A stretch of DNA of 64,000 bases from Algoriphagus sp. (GCF_013373065.1 NZ_JABXIN010000013.1:62001-126000); one strand, 5' to 3'; shown: positions 44,523 to 53,883, counted from the first letter of the stretch. The notes: generated by a model not told the origin, from the letters alone. Numbers and translations are program-made.

Positions 44523-46958
44523 TTATTTAGACCGATCGATTTGATTTCGGTTTTTCACATATTTCTCCAGCCAGGTATCCATTTCATACAAAGTATGCAG
44601 GATGGATTCTTGTGCCGCATAGCCATGGCTTTCATGCGGTAGGAATACCAATCTTGCGGTAGCTCCATGACCTTTTAAGGCATTGTAATAACGTTCCGAC
44701 TGAATTGGGAAGGTTCCGGAATTATTATCCGCTTGTCCATGAATCAAGAGAATCGGAGTTTTCACTTTGTGTGCAAACGAGAATGGAGACATGTTGAAAT
44801 ACACCTCCGGTGCCTGCCAATAGGTACGTTGTTCATACTGGAATCCGAATGGAGTCAAGGTCCGGTTGTAGGCACCACTTCGGGCAATGCCCGCAGCAAA
44901 TAAATCCGTGTGCGAAAGCAAATTGGCCGTCATAAAGGCACCGTAAGAATGCCCACCTACAGCAATTCGATTGCGATCACCGATTCCTAAGCTGACGATG
45001 TGATCAATCGCTGCTTCAGCATTTGCTACCAATTGCTCGATGAAGAAATCATTAGGTTCCTGATCACCTTCACCTACAATGGGCATCTCGGTTTGATCCA
45101 TGATAGCATAGCCTTGTGTCACCCAATAGATCGGAGAGCCCCAGCTCAATCGGGTAAAGCGATATTTAGAACCTCTTACTTGAGCCGCGATTTCAGCAGA
45201 TTTGTACTCCCGTGGATATGCCCACATCAAAACAGGCAGCGGACCATCAGTTGCCGGATTATATCCTTCTGGCGTGTAAATTACTGCAGAAAGATCCAAG
45301 CCATCGTTTCGCTTGTATTTAACCAATTGCTTATTGATTCCTTTGAGACCCTCATAAGGATGGGCGAAATCCGTGATTTGCATTGGTGCAATTCGCTTTT
45401 TGGTATTGACCATCCAGTAATTTGGCTGAATATCTGTACTTTCTTTTAGCGTGATAAATTCCGTAGCATCTTCACCGACTACTTTTACTACTCGCTCGTA
45501 GTAAGGGGCCTGTGATCTCCAAAGTATTTTTTGCTCCTTGGTTTTTACATTGAAAGTAGAAAGGAAAGGCATGCTTCCTTCTGGGCTTCCTCCTTCGGAA
45601 GTCATAAACAGCAAATCCCCTTTTCTTTTCAACACATTTTTACCAAACTCATTGGTCTCGTAAATAGGGTCCCCCGGATCATTGTAAATGTCATCGTAAG
45701 AGCGATCGATGATGACTTGTTTCCCTTGGGAAGGATTGGAAGGATTGATGACAGAGCGGATTTCTCGTCGGGCACCAAACCAGCGCTCATTTAAAATTGC
45801 GAAATCATCGGTAGACCAAGCTATTCCACCAAAACGCAGGGATGTGGTTGCCAATTTTTGATTTTCACCTGTGAAAGGGGCTGCGAGTGTATAGACAATC
45901 TCTCGATTTTCCATTTTTACTTTTCCATCGCCACCATCTTGGGCTTCTACCCAGTAGAGAACAGCACCTTTATCTGCTCGCCAGTTGATGCTTCTGGGAC
46001 CAGTGACAGTTGCATCGAAACCAGTAGGCCTTACCTCATCCAAAGGAATCTGGGCAAAAGTTTTCACTTTTTGACCGGTACTGGACCAGATTTCCACATC
46101 ATATGGGAATCTACCCGCAGGAACTAAGTAAGAGAAAGGTTTTTTGATAATATCCACCAAGATGTATTTTCCATCCGGAGAAAGGTCAAAGGATTTGATC
46201 ATGGCAGTAGGGCCTACTGCTTTTTTGGTACCATCCAGACTGATCATCATCAGCTGAGAGTCCATGAAATAAGCGAATAATTGCTCATCATATGGGTTTT
46301 TCAACAAATCCTGATAGGTTCGACTAGGTGCAGCATCTCCTGATGTTTCCTGTACAATCGGACCAGCAGGTGCTGATGGCGCCTGAGGCATGCTTCCTCG
46401 GGATGGATTGACCGCCTTGATCAAAATCTGATTATCCGGAGTCCAGGTCATCACATTGCCATAGACATCATTAAGGATAGCATCGGTCAATTTTTTCGCT
46501 TCAAATGTGTTTAAGTCCACCACCCACAAGCTGATTCCATTGGACTCGGTGTGGGTAAAAGCCAGGTATTTTTCATCATTGGAAAGGGCAATATCTCCAA
46601 TGGAGGTATTTGCAGGTAGGTTTTTGATCTGGATTTCTTCTCCGGATCGGGTCATCCGAACTTTCAGGTTTTCGATTCCTCGAATTCGGCTAGGTCCGGA
46701 GGTAGCAGGATTAATTCGCATGCCTGCGATCCGCAACTCAGGTTGGGAAAGGGTTTCGATCGATGGATTGTCTGCCCGCTCTAGGAGCAGCATCCAATCT
46801 GCATTTTCTGAAAACACCACGGAAGGTGTACTCGGTGCATTTACCAAATCCGCAATGGCTTTGGGAGGGGTTTGGTAAGTGATTTGGGCCTGAAGTCCTG
46901 AAAAGACTCCCCAAACCAATAAAATAAGTAGGGAAAGCTTTTTTAATTGTGGGCTCAT
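44523..46958 (-). CDS. S9-family serine peptidase, glutamyl-endopeptidase-like
   Basis: An 811-aa protein with a signal peptide (about 1-25, ending GLQAQ). Residues 40-530 form a beta-propeller that limits substrate access (repeats with LSPDGKYI). The C-terminal alpha/beta hydrolase domain has GGHSYGAFMTA with the catalytic Ser, GQADNNSGT with the Asp, and HESHGY with the His; all are intact. The closest match by motif is the S9D glutamyl-endopeptidase-like group. It degrades peptides in the periplasm. Monocistronic. Confidence 0.92.
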   Translation of the reverse strand: MSPQLKKLSLLILLVWGVFSGLQAQITYQTPPKAIADLVNAPSTPSVVFSENADWMLLLERADNPSIETLSQPELRIAGMRINPATSGPSRIRGIENLKVRMTRSGEEIQIKNLPANTSIGDIALSNDEKYLAFTHTESNGISLWVVDLNTFEAKKLTDAILNDVYGNVMTWTPDNQILIKAVNPSRGSMPQAPSAPAGPIVQETSGDAAPSRTYQDLLKNPYDEQLFAYFMDSQLMMISLDGTKKAVGPTAMIKSFDLSPDGKYILVDIIKKPFSYLVPAGRFPYDVEIWSSTGQKVKTFAQIPLDEVRPTGFDATVTGPRSINWRADKGAVLYWVEAQDGGDGKVKMENREIVYTLAAPFTGENQKLATTSLRFGGIAWSTDDFAILNERWFGARREIRSVINPSNPSQGKQVIIDRSYDDIYNDPGDPIYETNEFGKNVLKRKGDLLFMTSEGGSPEGSMPFLSTFNVKTKEQKILWRSQAPYYERVVKVVGEDATEFITLKESTDIQPNYWMVNTKKRIAPMQITDFAHPYEGLKGINKQLVKYKRNDGLDLSAVIYTPEGYNPATDGPLPVLMWAYPREYKSAEIAAQVRGSKYRFTRLSWGSPIYWVTQGYAIMDQTEMPIVGEGDQEPNDFFIEQLVANAEAAIDHIVSLGIGDRNRIAVGGHSYGAFMTANLLSHTDLFAAGIARSGAYNRTLTPFGFQYEQRTYWQAPEVYFNMSPFSFAHKVKTPILLIHGQADNNSGTFPIQSERYYNALKGHGATARLVFLPHESHGYAAQESILHTLYEMDTWLEKYVKNRNQIDRSK

Positions 46959-47097
46959 ATAGATTTAGTTTTTTAGAAAAATACTATAATTCACCTTGCT
47001 CGATCCGGAAAACTCCGTGTATGGTTAACGGAATGTTTAAAGGGATAGAAAGCGTATTTTATCTGATTGTTTAACCAAATGAAACTTGGGAATATGT

Positions 47098-48708
47098 TTA
47101 ATCCCGACCTAGTTCACTTTTAATCAGCTTTTCAGAATATCCGATTGATTTTGACACCTCTTCTATACTACTTCCTGAATCCAGGAGTTGTTTTGCCTGC
47201 TTCAATTTTACCTTTTTTAGGAATTTACCTGGGGTAATGCCCATTTTTTTGAAGTTGCGGTTGAGTTGAACGGTATTGGTATCCAAGGCAGTGGCTAGAC
47301 CCTCAACGGTGAGTATTTTCTCTTGAATCACCCTCTGTTCCAAATCTTTTAAATTCCATTCTTCAGCTCCGGATTTTCTAAGGTTCAAGACCCGTTCTTT
47401 TTTCTTTTTCATGTAAAATAGGTACCCTCCAACAGAAATGAAAACCAAAATAAAAGCACCAACTATCCACATGGATTTTCGCTCATTTTTCGATACTTGG
47501 AGCGTATTTAATATATTAGGCAAGTAGGATTTTTCAATTTCATAGGTGTTTAATGTATAGAGACCATCCACTGCCCCTGCATAGAGCATTTCACTCTGAA
47601 GAAGAAGTGCTTCCCTGTTAAATTCCACATTGGGGATGATGATAACAGGGTCTGGAAAATCAGGCGTTAAGACGTAAAGCCCATTTTCAGTAGCTATCCA
47701 CAAGTTGTTAAAATCGTCCAATGTGCTCATGACAGCAAAGGGGGTGTCAGCCAGTTTCTTCGGTTCATTTTCCTCGTCTTTCCATTCAAAAACCCCCGAA
47801 TCTGAACTTAAAATGAGTCTGTCCCCAACAGGATAAATATCTTTGACTTTTGCAGGGAGAACGGCTAATGTATCGATCCGATTCCCATCCCATTTCAGAC
47901 AGACACCCTGAAATGTTGAGAATACTAAACCATCCTGAAATTCTTCCAAATCTAGATATTCTAGTCCTTGGTGAATGGGTTGGAGTTCAAAACCAGGAAG
48001 AACTTTTGAGACAGCCTGAGTATGCAGCGTGTAAAGATCTTCTCCTGAAGAAATGATCTTTCTGGCTTTTCCTGAAAAGCGGCTTGTTCCGTTTGGAATT
48101 AAAAAAACGGAATCAGGTGGGAAGAAAAGACTGATTTCATCCCAAGCAAAGTAATACTTGCCACCTATTTTAGATAAAGGCCCGTTGGAGTAAAGTATCT
48201 CCTTTAACCGAATGGTATCATTTACGTAAATCCCCGAATAAGTAGAAATTACTTTTAAACTGTCCTCCAGAAAGATGTCCCGAATGGACCTATTGTGATA
48301 GGTTTTGGTGTAGTGATCCCGAATTTCATATTCGAATAATTCACTGCCGCTTGCTACAAAAAACCTGGATCCTACTCTCGCCGCAGTTGCTATAAATTTA
48401 CCCCGCTGCGGGACAAGTTCCTTGATAGGATAAATATCAAAAAGCTCCGAATTGGGAATAAAATCGGACTCATAAAAATTGTCTTTAAAGAAAACGTAAG
48501 GTTTTGAGAATTGCTGTTCGAAAGGAATCCAATTATCACCTTCTAATTGAAATAATTGCCCTGTAGTTTTTACAAAAACCCGCCCCTCGGCATCAAATAC
48601 ATTTTGTACCGGGCTAATAAACTGATGTTTATTGACAAAGAGAGTATCTTGAGAAAATGCAGAATTCCAAAGTAACAAAAAGCTTAAAAGAGTAAGAAGA
48701 AGCCTCAT
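47098..48708 (-). CDS. One-component membrane regulator: beta-propeller, one TM, AraC HTH
   Basis: A 536-aa protein from the ATG at 48708, which opens a signal peptide (RLLLTLLSFLLLWNSAFSQ). About 400 extracytoplasmic residues look like propeller blades (LWIATENGLYVLTP; PVGDRLILSSDSGVFEW), as in periplasmic sensors of hybrid two-component systems. A TM (WIVGAFILVFISVGGYLFY, about 413-431) leads to an AraC-like DNA-binding tail (about 455-536), but no PAS, kinase or receiver domain is seen. The second helix pair of the AraC domain ends early, soon after IGYSEKL. It is divergent from a barrel gene at 48845 and a perfect inverted repeat lies between them. Confidence 0.78.
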   Translation of the reverse strand: MRLLLTLLSFLLLWNSAFSQDTLFVNKHQFISPVQNVFDAEGRVFVKTTGQLFQLEGDNWIPFEQQFSKPYVFFKDNFYESDFIPNSELFDIYPIKELVPQRGKFIATAARVGSRFFVASGSELFEYEIRDHYTKTYHNRSIRDIFLEDSLKVISTYSGIYVNDTIRLKEILYSNGPLSKIGGKYYFAWDEISLFFPPDSVFLIPNGTSRFSGKARKIISSGEDLYTLHTQAVSKVLPGFELQPIHQGLEYLDLEEFQDGLVFSTFQGVCLKWDGNRIDTLAVLPAKVKDIYPVGDRLILSSDSGVFEWKDEENEPKKLADTPFAVMSTLDDFNNLWIATENGLYVLTPDFPDPVIIIPNVEFNREALLLQSEMLYAGAVDGLYTLNTYEIEKSYLPNILNTLQVSKNERKSMWIVGAFILVFISVGGYLFYMKKKKERVLNLRKSGAEEWNLKDLEQRVIQEKILTVEGLATALDTNTVQLNRNFKKMGITPGKFLKKVKLKQAKQLLDSGSSIEEVSKSIGYSEKLIKSELGRD

Positions 48709-48790
48709 TTCATTGTTTATAACAGTTAAAAATAACGAGATTAACAAAAAAAACAGTCATTGTAATATTTTTTGAAATTAAAAAATCATG

Positions 48791-48826
48791 TTATCGATTC
48801 GGAATGCCGAAATTTTCAATCGATAA
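48791..48826. promoter_or_regulatory. Inverted repeat between divergent regulator and barrel genes
   Basis: TTATCGATT (48791-48799) and AATCGATAA (48818-48826) are a perfect inverted repeat. The 18-base spacer holds a small CGG-AATG-CCG hairpin. It lies 18 bases before the ATG of the barrel gene and 82 bases from the start of the regulator gene, so it could be an operator or a leader hairpin. The repeat is not seen before the paralogue at 50277. Confidence 0.5.
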
Positions 48827-48844
48827 TTTTAAAAACCTTTTAAC

Positions 48845-49414
48845 ATGAAAAAATTATGGATTTTGACTGCTGCTCTATTTGTGATGGCAGTGGGTGCTCA
48901 GGCTCAAACCCAAGTGAAGCCGGGAATTGGATTAAATTTCACCAATATTAGTGGTGAGGGAACAGACGCCAAAGGACAAGCAGGCTGGCAAGTTGGTGCT
49001 AGCGTGGCCTTCGGAGAGAAGTTTTATTTTGAACCTGGAGTATTTTATCAAACCAATTCTTTTGAATTCACAACTGCAAATGGTGGGCCTGTAACGGACC
49101 TCACCTACAGTGGTCTCCGGATTCCAGTAGCAGTAGGTTTGGATGTATTGGGAAATGCAGATTCTTTCGCTGGGCTTCGGGTTTTTGGTGGAGCATCCGG
49201 ATTTCTGGTAACTGGAACCAGTAGTGAATTCTTCGACAAAGATGAAATCGAGTCTCCGCAATGGGGTGTTTTCGCAGGTGCTGGTTTGGATATTGCCCTA
49301 TTTTATATAGACTTCTCCTATCAGTGGTCTTTATCAAATGTGCAAAAGGATATTGATCAGATCGACATCGGTAAATCAAAAGGCATTTTTCTTACAGCAG
49401 GTTTGAGGTTCTAA
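48845..49414 (+). CDS. Outer-membrane beta-barrel protein, copy 1
   Basis: A 189-aa protein with a signal peptide (about 1-20, AQAQ). The mature part has repeated amphipathic strands and ends in GLRF, with an aromatic last residue as in outer-membrane barrels. A family-like GLNFTNISGEG opening and KFYFEPGVFYQTNSFEF resemble the PorT/OMP_b-brl_2 type of small barrels. About 8 strands are expected. It is paralogous to 50277-50846 and divergent from the one-component regulator. Confidence 0.82.
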   Translation: MKKLWILTAALFVMAVGAQAQTQVKPGIGLNFTNISGEGTDAKGQAGWQVGASVAFGEKFYFEPGVFYQTNSFEFTTANGGPVTDLTYSGLRIPVAVGLDVLGNADSFAGLRVFGGASGFLVTGTSSEFFDKDEIESPQWGVFAGAGLDIALFYIDFSYQWSLSNVQKDIDQIDIGKSKGIFLTAGLRF

Positions 49415-49460
49415 TCTTTTGGATAAAACAATCGAGTTCGTAATAGTAACCACTAACCTG

Positions 49461-49488
49461 AAGGGAACCTGAATTTTCAGGTTCCCTT
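49461..49488 (+). terminator. Terminator after barrel gene copy 1
   Basis: A perfect 11-bp stem, AAGGGAACCTG / CAGGTTCCCTT, with a 6-base loop AATTTT. It lies 47 bases after the barrel stop and is partly included in the 15-bp tandem repeat at 49482. Confidence 0.82.
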
Positions 49489-49511
49489 TAATACCATTCC
49501 CTTTAATACCA
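49482..49511. repeat. Tandem 15-bp duplication before lipoprotein gene
   Basis: TTCCCTTTAATACCA occurs twice in a row without mismatch (49482-49496 and 49497-49511). The first unit includes the 3' arm of the terminator; the second ends one base before the ATG of the next gene. Confidence 0.85.
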
Positions 49512-49512
49512 T

Positions 49513-50106
49513 ATGAAAAACTACCCTATAAATTTAATTTTTATTTTCCTTCTTTTTTGGGGATGTAAGCCTTCTGAATCATTAGAGGATTTAGCGGATG
49601 AGCTCGAAATCATCTCTGAAGAGCCAGGTGATTCTCAGGAAACTCAAACATTCACAGAAGAAGACCAGAAAAATATTCAGCGACTGATCCAATTGACACT
49701 TGGTGATCTGTTCCAAGAAGAGCTGGCTGGTGATTTTTTGGATTCCCTCGACAGAAGATACATGTATGATCAGGTAGACCTGAATGCTGATGGAAATAAA
49801 GAAATTTTGGTAGGTCTTGCCGGACCTTATTTCTGTGGATCAGGAGGTTGTACTCTCCTTTTGCTCACTAATCATGGTGATGTAATCACTCGATTTTCCG
49901 TAGTCAAATACCCAGTATTTATAGATCAAGAATCTACCAATGGATGGAAGAATTTGATCCTATACAGTGGTAGCGAAAATAGATTAGTAACCTTCGATGG
50001 ACAAACCTATCCTTCGAATCCTTCTACTCTGGAAGTTTATGGCTCTTCTATAGATGAATTATCAAAAATTCTTGAATGGGAAAGCAATAATATCTTCAGC
50101 TTTTAA
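49513..50106 (+). CDS. Lipoprotein of unknown function
   Basis: A 197-aa protein with a lipoprotein signal (IFIFLLFWGC, Cys18) and an acidic linker (about 24-60). The folded part has VDLNADGNKEILVGL, a calcium-loop-like or FG-GAP-like motif, and CGSGGCTLLLL with two close Cys. Family unknown. It lies between the two barrel paralogues on the same strand, so it may belong to their unit. Confidence 0.7.
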   Translation: MKNYPINLIFIFLLFWGCKPSESLEDLADELEIISEEPGDSQETQTFTEEDQKNIQRLIQLTLGDLFQEELAGDFLDSLDRRYMYDQVDLNADGNKEILVGLAGPYFCGSGGCTLLLLTNHGDVITRFSVVKYPVFIDQESTNGWKNLILYSGSENRLVTFDGQTYPSNPSTLEVYGSSIDELSKILEWESNNIFSF

Positions 50107-50112
50107 ATCGGC

Positions 50113-50190
50113 CTATAGATTTTTTTCTTCTTTCACAATCAACACACCCTTTCCGAGCATTTTTAGACCTAGGATATCCTGTAGGCCTTT
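50113..50190 (-). pseudogene. Remnant of the 3' end of a quinone-oxidoreductase gene
   Basis: Read on the minus strand, this segment encodes KGLQDILGLKMLGKGVLIVK and a stop. The intact quinone oxidoreductase gene 1.2 kb downstream ends with ALRDILDRKMLGKGVVIVKP. The DNA also matches over about 60 bases with scattered changes. Only the last 25 or so codons remain, so it is a gene fragment, left by duplication or rearrangement between two minus-strand copies. Confidence 0.75.
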
Positions 50191-50276
50191 GTATATATTT
50201 TTCATTAGAATGGAAAACCGATCATTTTCCGTGATTTTCCATTACCTTAAGATTATCACTTCCCAATCCCCTCACT

Positions 50277-50846
50277 ATGAAAATCGTTCTTGCTTCCCTA
50301 TGCCTCTTGTTCTTTTCTTATTCCCTTTCCGCTCAAAGACTTAAACCTAGTTGGGGATTAAATTTTTCCAATGTCAGTTCATCAGAGGATGTCTTAAATG
50401 GAAAAAGCGGATGGCAGGTAGGTCTTGGTGTTGAGTTTGGGGGCGAGAAAATGTATGTGGAGCCAGGGATTTTTTATACAAGTAAAAATCTAGAGTTCAA
50501 TCAAGGCTCTTCACCAAACATACAAGTTGAGTTTCCTGAATTAAAAGGAATTAGAATCCCCCTAAATCTTGGGATGTATCTTGTTGGAAACTCAGAATCT
50601 TCGGTAGCATGGCGGGCATTCGGTGGACCTTCAGTCTTCTTCCTTCTTGATCAAAAAGATTTTGGCGATGAACTTCAATCGACCAATTGGGGAGTATTTG
50701 CCGGCACTGGATTAAATATTTCTTTCCTGTTTATTGATTTGTCCTATGAATGGTCTGTGACTAATATTTCAACTCAATTTGCAAGTATAGATTTTGGCAG
50801 GACGAATGGTTTTTTTGCCAATGCTGGCTTTCGCCTTAAGCTTTAG
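50277..50846 (+). CDS. Outer-membrane beta-barrel protein, copy 2
   Basis: A 189-aa protein with a signal peptide (LASLCLLFFSYSLSAQ). It is the paralogue of 48845-49414, with the same length and the same landmarks: WGLNFSNVSS, KMYVEPGIFYTSKNLEF, SGWQVGLGVEF, WGVFAGTGLNISFLFIDLSYEWS and a FRLKL end. The pair is separated by a lipoprotein gene. Likely outer membrane; cargo or role unknown. Confidence 0.82.
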   Translation: MKIVLASLCLLFFSYSLSAQRLKPSWGLNFSNVSSSEDVLNGKSGWQVGLGVEFGGEKMYVEPGIFYTSKNLEFNQGSSPNIQVEFPELKGIRIPLNLGMYLVGNSESSVAWRAFGGPSVFFLLDQKDFGDELQSTNWGVFAGTGLNISFLFIDLSYEWSVTNISTQFASIDFGRTNGFFANAGFRLKL

Positions 50847-50859
50847 AAGGACCTTTTTT

Positions 50860-51399
50860 TCAAGAAATTTCATCCCGATCCTGTTCAATTTTTATTCTCA
50901 TCATCCAATCCAACTGTTCATCGGAACCTAGTTTGAAAATGTGCTGATCGAAAATCTGAAACCCGTTTTTTTGATAAAAATCCATCGCCTTGGTATTCTT
51001 TTCCCAGACTCCCAACCAAAGCCATTTTGCTCCTAATTCTTTTCCAAATTGAAGAGCCTGTTTCAAAAGCAAGCTTCCAGTTTTTCTTCCTTGAAAATCC
51101 TTTCTGACATAAATCCGGGCGATTTCAACTGATGAATCCAAGTTTTCACTCTGTGCTTTCCCCCAATTGATCTGAAGGTATCCTATGATTTCACCTCCGT
51201 TTAGTGCGAAAAAGAATTTAACATTAGGCTCATTCAAAAGCTCTAGGATTTTTTCTTCTGAAAACTCCTCTTTTAAATAAAGACTCATGTTCTCTGCTGT
51301 GTTTTGACTGGCATAGGTATCCACAAAACAATCTCGGGCAAACTGAAGTAATTCCTTCAATTCAGAAATATGCACTTCTTTAATTTCGAATGGGGGCAT
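50860..51399 (-). CDS. GNAT-family N-acetyltransferase
   Basis: A 179-aa protein. The acetyl-CoA-binding loop is IYVRKDFQGRKTGSLLLKQA (about 107-126), with the Q/R-x-x-G-x-G/A form slightly changed. A C-terminal KNTKAMDFYQKNGFQIF helix is typical of the fold. Cytoplasmic; the substrate is unknown. The ORF ends 13 bases after the convergent barrel gene, and it is downstream of the quinone oxidoreductase gene with a 15-base gap, probably an operon. Confidence 0.86.
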   Translation of the reverse strand: MPPFEIKEVHISELKELLQFARDCFVDTYASQNTAENMSLYLKEEFSEEKILELLNEPNVKFFFALNGGEIIGYLQINWGKAQSENLDSSVEIARIYVRKDFQGRKTGSLLLKQALQFGKELGAKWLWLGVWEKNTKAMDFYQKNGFQIFDQHIFKLGSDEQLDWMMRIKIEQDRDEIS

Positions 51400-51414
51400 T
51401 AGAACCTTTATTTT

Positions 51415-52395
51415 TTAAGGTTTCACAATCACCACACCCTTCCCGAGCATTTTTCGATCCAGGATGTCCCGTAAGGCCTTTGGGGAATTTTCTAAAGAAA
51501 AACGTTCGCCAATGTGTTGCTGGATTTTTCCATCTTGGACCCATTGCATGAGTTGAGCGATATTTTGAAAGCTTTTCTCTGGTTCGAGTTTGGAGAATTG
51601 TCCCCAAAAAACCCCGACGATAGAGCAGCCTTTTAACAAGGGTAGGTTCATGGGAATCTTTGGAATTTCTCCATTGGCAAAACCAACGATCAGGTAGCGT
51701 CCTTTCCAGGTCATTCCGCGAAGTGCGGGTTCTGTAAATTTGCCGCCTACAGGATCGTAGACCACATCAACTCCCTTTCCAGAAGTCAATTCTTTGATTC
51801 TGACTTTGAGATCTTCCTTTTCATAATTAATGGTTAGTTCAGCACCTTTTTCCTTGCAAAGCGATAATTTTTCCTCGGATGAGGCTGCAGCAATGACTTT
51901 GGCTCCCAACAATTTTCCCAATTCCACGGCAGCTAATCCCACCCCTCCTGCAGCGCCAAGAACCAAAAGAGTCTCGGCTTCCTGCAGCTTGGCTCGGTCT
52001 TTCAAAGCGTGAAAGGAAGTCCCGTAAGTGTATAAGGTAGTGGCTGCGATTTCCGCCGGAAGATTAGGTGGAAGTTTAAACACTCGTTCAGCATCTACCG
52101 CAACTTTTTCAGCGAAACCTCCCCATCCACATAATGCCAATACCGAGTCGCCGATTTTGGAACCCCTCACATTTTCGCCTATTCCAATGATTTTACCGGC
52201 AACTTCGCCACCTGGGGAAAAAGGCAGTACGGGTTTGAATTGATATAGGTTTTGAATAATCAGGACATCTGGAAAATTCACCCCGCAGGCTTCCACTTCA
52301 ATCAGGACTTGATTGGGGCCTGGGATTGGATCTGGGAGTTCTCCAAATCTAAGGGTTTCCGGTAGTCCAAATTGCTCGCAAATAATGGCCTTCAT
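51415..52395 (-). CDS. NADPH:quinone oxidoreductase, zinc-free MDR family
   Basis: A 326-aa protein. It shows an N-terminal GroES-like fold (PGPNQVLIEVEACGVNFPDV), the GxGxxG cofactor loop LGAAGGVGLAAVELGKLL (about 147-164) and AAASSEEKLSLCKEKGAE for NADPH, with no zinc-ligand Cys pattern. It reduces quinones or activated enones in the cytosol. It probably forms an operon with the GNAT gene. The 3' end has a degraded partial copy at 50113-50190. Confidence 0.9.
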   Translation of the reverse strand: MKAIICEQFGLPETLRFGELPDPIPGPNQVLIEVEACGVNFPDVLIIQNLYQFKPVLPFSPGGEVAGKIIGIGENVRGSKIGDSVLALCGWGGFAEKVAVDAERVFKLPPNLPAEIAATTLYTYGTSFHALKDRAKLQEAETLLVLGAAGGVGLAAVELGKLLGAKVIAAASSEEKLSLCKEKGAELTINYEKEDLKVRIKELTSGKGVDVVYDPVGGKFTEPALRGMTWKGRYLIVGFANGEIPKIPMNLPLLKGCSIVGVFWGQFSKLEPEKSFQNIAQLMQWVQDGKIQQHIGERFSLENSPKALRDILDRKMLGKGVVIVKP

Positions 52396-52494
52396 GTTTG
52401 TATGTATAGTTTGTCACCAATAAAAGATCATTGGAAAATAGGCATTTCCTATTGAATCCGATAATTTTGGGGACTTTCATTAATCTCATAAGAC

Positions 52495-53883
52495 ATGTCA
52501 GTTAACAACTATATTCAAACCCATAAAGACCGATTTTTAAATGAATTGCTGGATCTACTGCGGATTCCATCTGTCAGTGCCGATCCCAAATTCAAAGAAG
52601 AGGTTTTTAAAGCAGCAGATTTTGTAAAAGATAGTCTCCTTAAAGCTGGAGCCGATGTGGCGGAAATTTGTCAAACAGCTGGCTATCCGATCGTTTACGG
52701 AGAGAAGATCGTAGATCCCAATCTTCCTACTGTTTTGGTATATGGTCACTACGACGTGCAGCCTGCCGATCCCTACGAACTGTGGGATTCACCGCCTTTT
52801 GAACCGGTGATCAAAAAGACAGAAAATCATCCGGAAGGAGCGATTTTCGCTCGGGGTTCGGCCGATGACAAGGGGCAGTTTTACATGCATGTGAAGGCAT
52901 TTGAAGCGATGATAGCCGCTGATGATTTGCCTTGCAATGTCAAATTTATGATCGAAGGCGAAGAGGAAGTCGGGTCAGATAATCTAGAAGCCTTCGTTTT
53001 GGAAAATAAGGAAAAGCTAAAATCAGATGTTATTCTGATTTCGGATACCCATATGATTTCCATGCAGGATCCTTCTATTACGGTAGGTTTACGTGGTTTG
53101 ACTTACATGGAAGTAGAGGTTACAGGTCCAAATCGGGATTTGCATTCCGGTACCTATGGAGGAGCGGTAGCCAATCCAATCAATGTGCTTTGTAAGATGA
53201 TTGCTTCATTGAAGGACGAGAATGAGCACATCACTATCCCTGGATTTTATGATAAGGTGCAGGAGTTGACCGCCGAGCAGCGAGAGCGATTGAATGAAGC
53301 TCCCTTTGATTTGGCAGATTATAAATCCAAACTGGATGTGGCTACAGTTCATGGGGAAAAAGGCTACACCACCATCGAACGGGTCGGAATCCGTCCAACT
53401 TTGGATGTAAATGGAATTTGGGGGGGCTATACGGGAGAAGGAGCTAAGACCGTTTTGCCATCCAAAGCCTATGCGAAAATTTCCATGCGTTTGGTGCCTG
53501 ATCAGGATTGGAAAGAAATCGCCCGATTGTTTGAAGATTATTTTAAATCATTGGCACCTTCTTCGGTAAAAGTAAAAGTGAAAAGTCACCATGGGGGCTC
53601 TCCGGCAGTTGTTTCGGATACTTCCATTGGCTATCGCGCTGCAGAAGCCGCGATGGAGGAAACTTTCGGAAAAAGACCCATCCCTACCCGGGAAGGCGGG
53701 TCCATTCCAATTGTGGCCTTATTCCAAAAAGAGCTGGGCTCGGATCCAATTCTATTTGGCTTTGGACTGGATACGGATGCGCTTCACTCGCCCAATGAGC
53801 ATTATGGGGTTCAAAATTACTTTATCGGAATCGAAACTATTGCTGCTTTCTTCCGACACTTCCGTAAACTGAATGAAGCCTAA
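52495..53883 (+). CDS. M20-family dipeptidase
   Basis: A 462-aa cytoplasmic protein without a signal peptide. The metal residues appear as GHYDVQPADPYELW (about 83-96, His and Asp), SADDKGQ (about 123-129), and EGEEEVGS (about 154-161), the carnosinase-type M20 pattern. A lid domain of about 190-330 follows, and the GGSIP segment late in the chain belongs to the active site. It hydrolyses dipeptides. Monocistronic, with a short gap to the DsbD-like gene. Confidence 0.93.
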   Translation: MSVNNYIQTHKDRFLNELLDLLRIPSVSADPKFKEEVFKAADFVKDSLLKAGADVAEICQTAGYPIVYGEKIVDPNLPTVLVYGHYDVQPADPYELWDSPPFEPVIKKTENHPEGAIFARGSADDKGQFYMHVKAFEAMIAADDLPCNVKFMIEGEEEVGSDNLEAFVLENKEKLKSDVILISDTHMISMQDPSITVGLRGLTYMEVEVTGPNRDLHSGTYGGAVANPINVLCKMIASLKDENEHITIPGFYDKVQELTAEQRERLNEAPFDLADYKSKLDVATVHGEKGYTTIERVGIRPTLDVNGIWGGYTGEGAKTVLPSKAYAKISMRLVPDQDWKEIARLFEDYFKSLAPSSVKVKVKSHHGGSPAVVSDTSIGYRAAEAAMEETFGKRPIPTREGGSIPIVALFQKELGSDPILFGFGLDTDALHSPNEHYGVQNYFIGIETIAAFFRHFRKLNEA

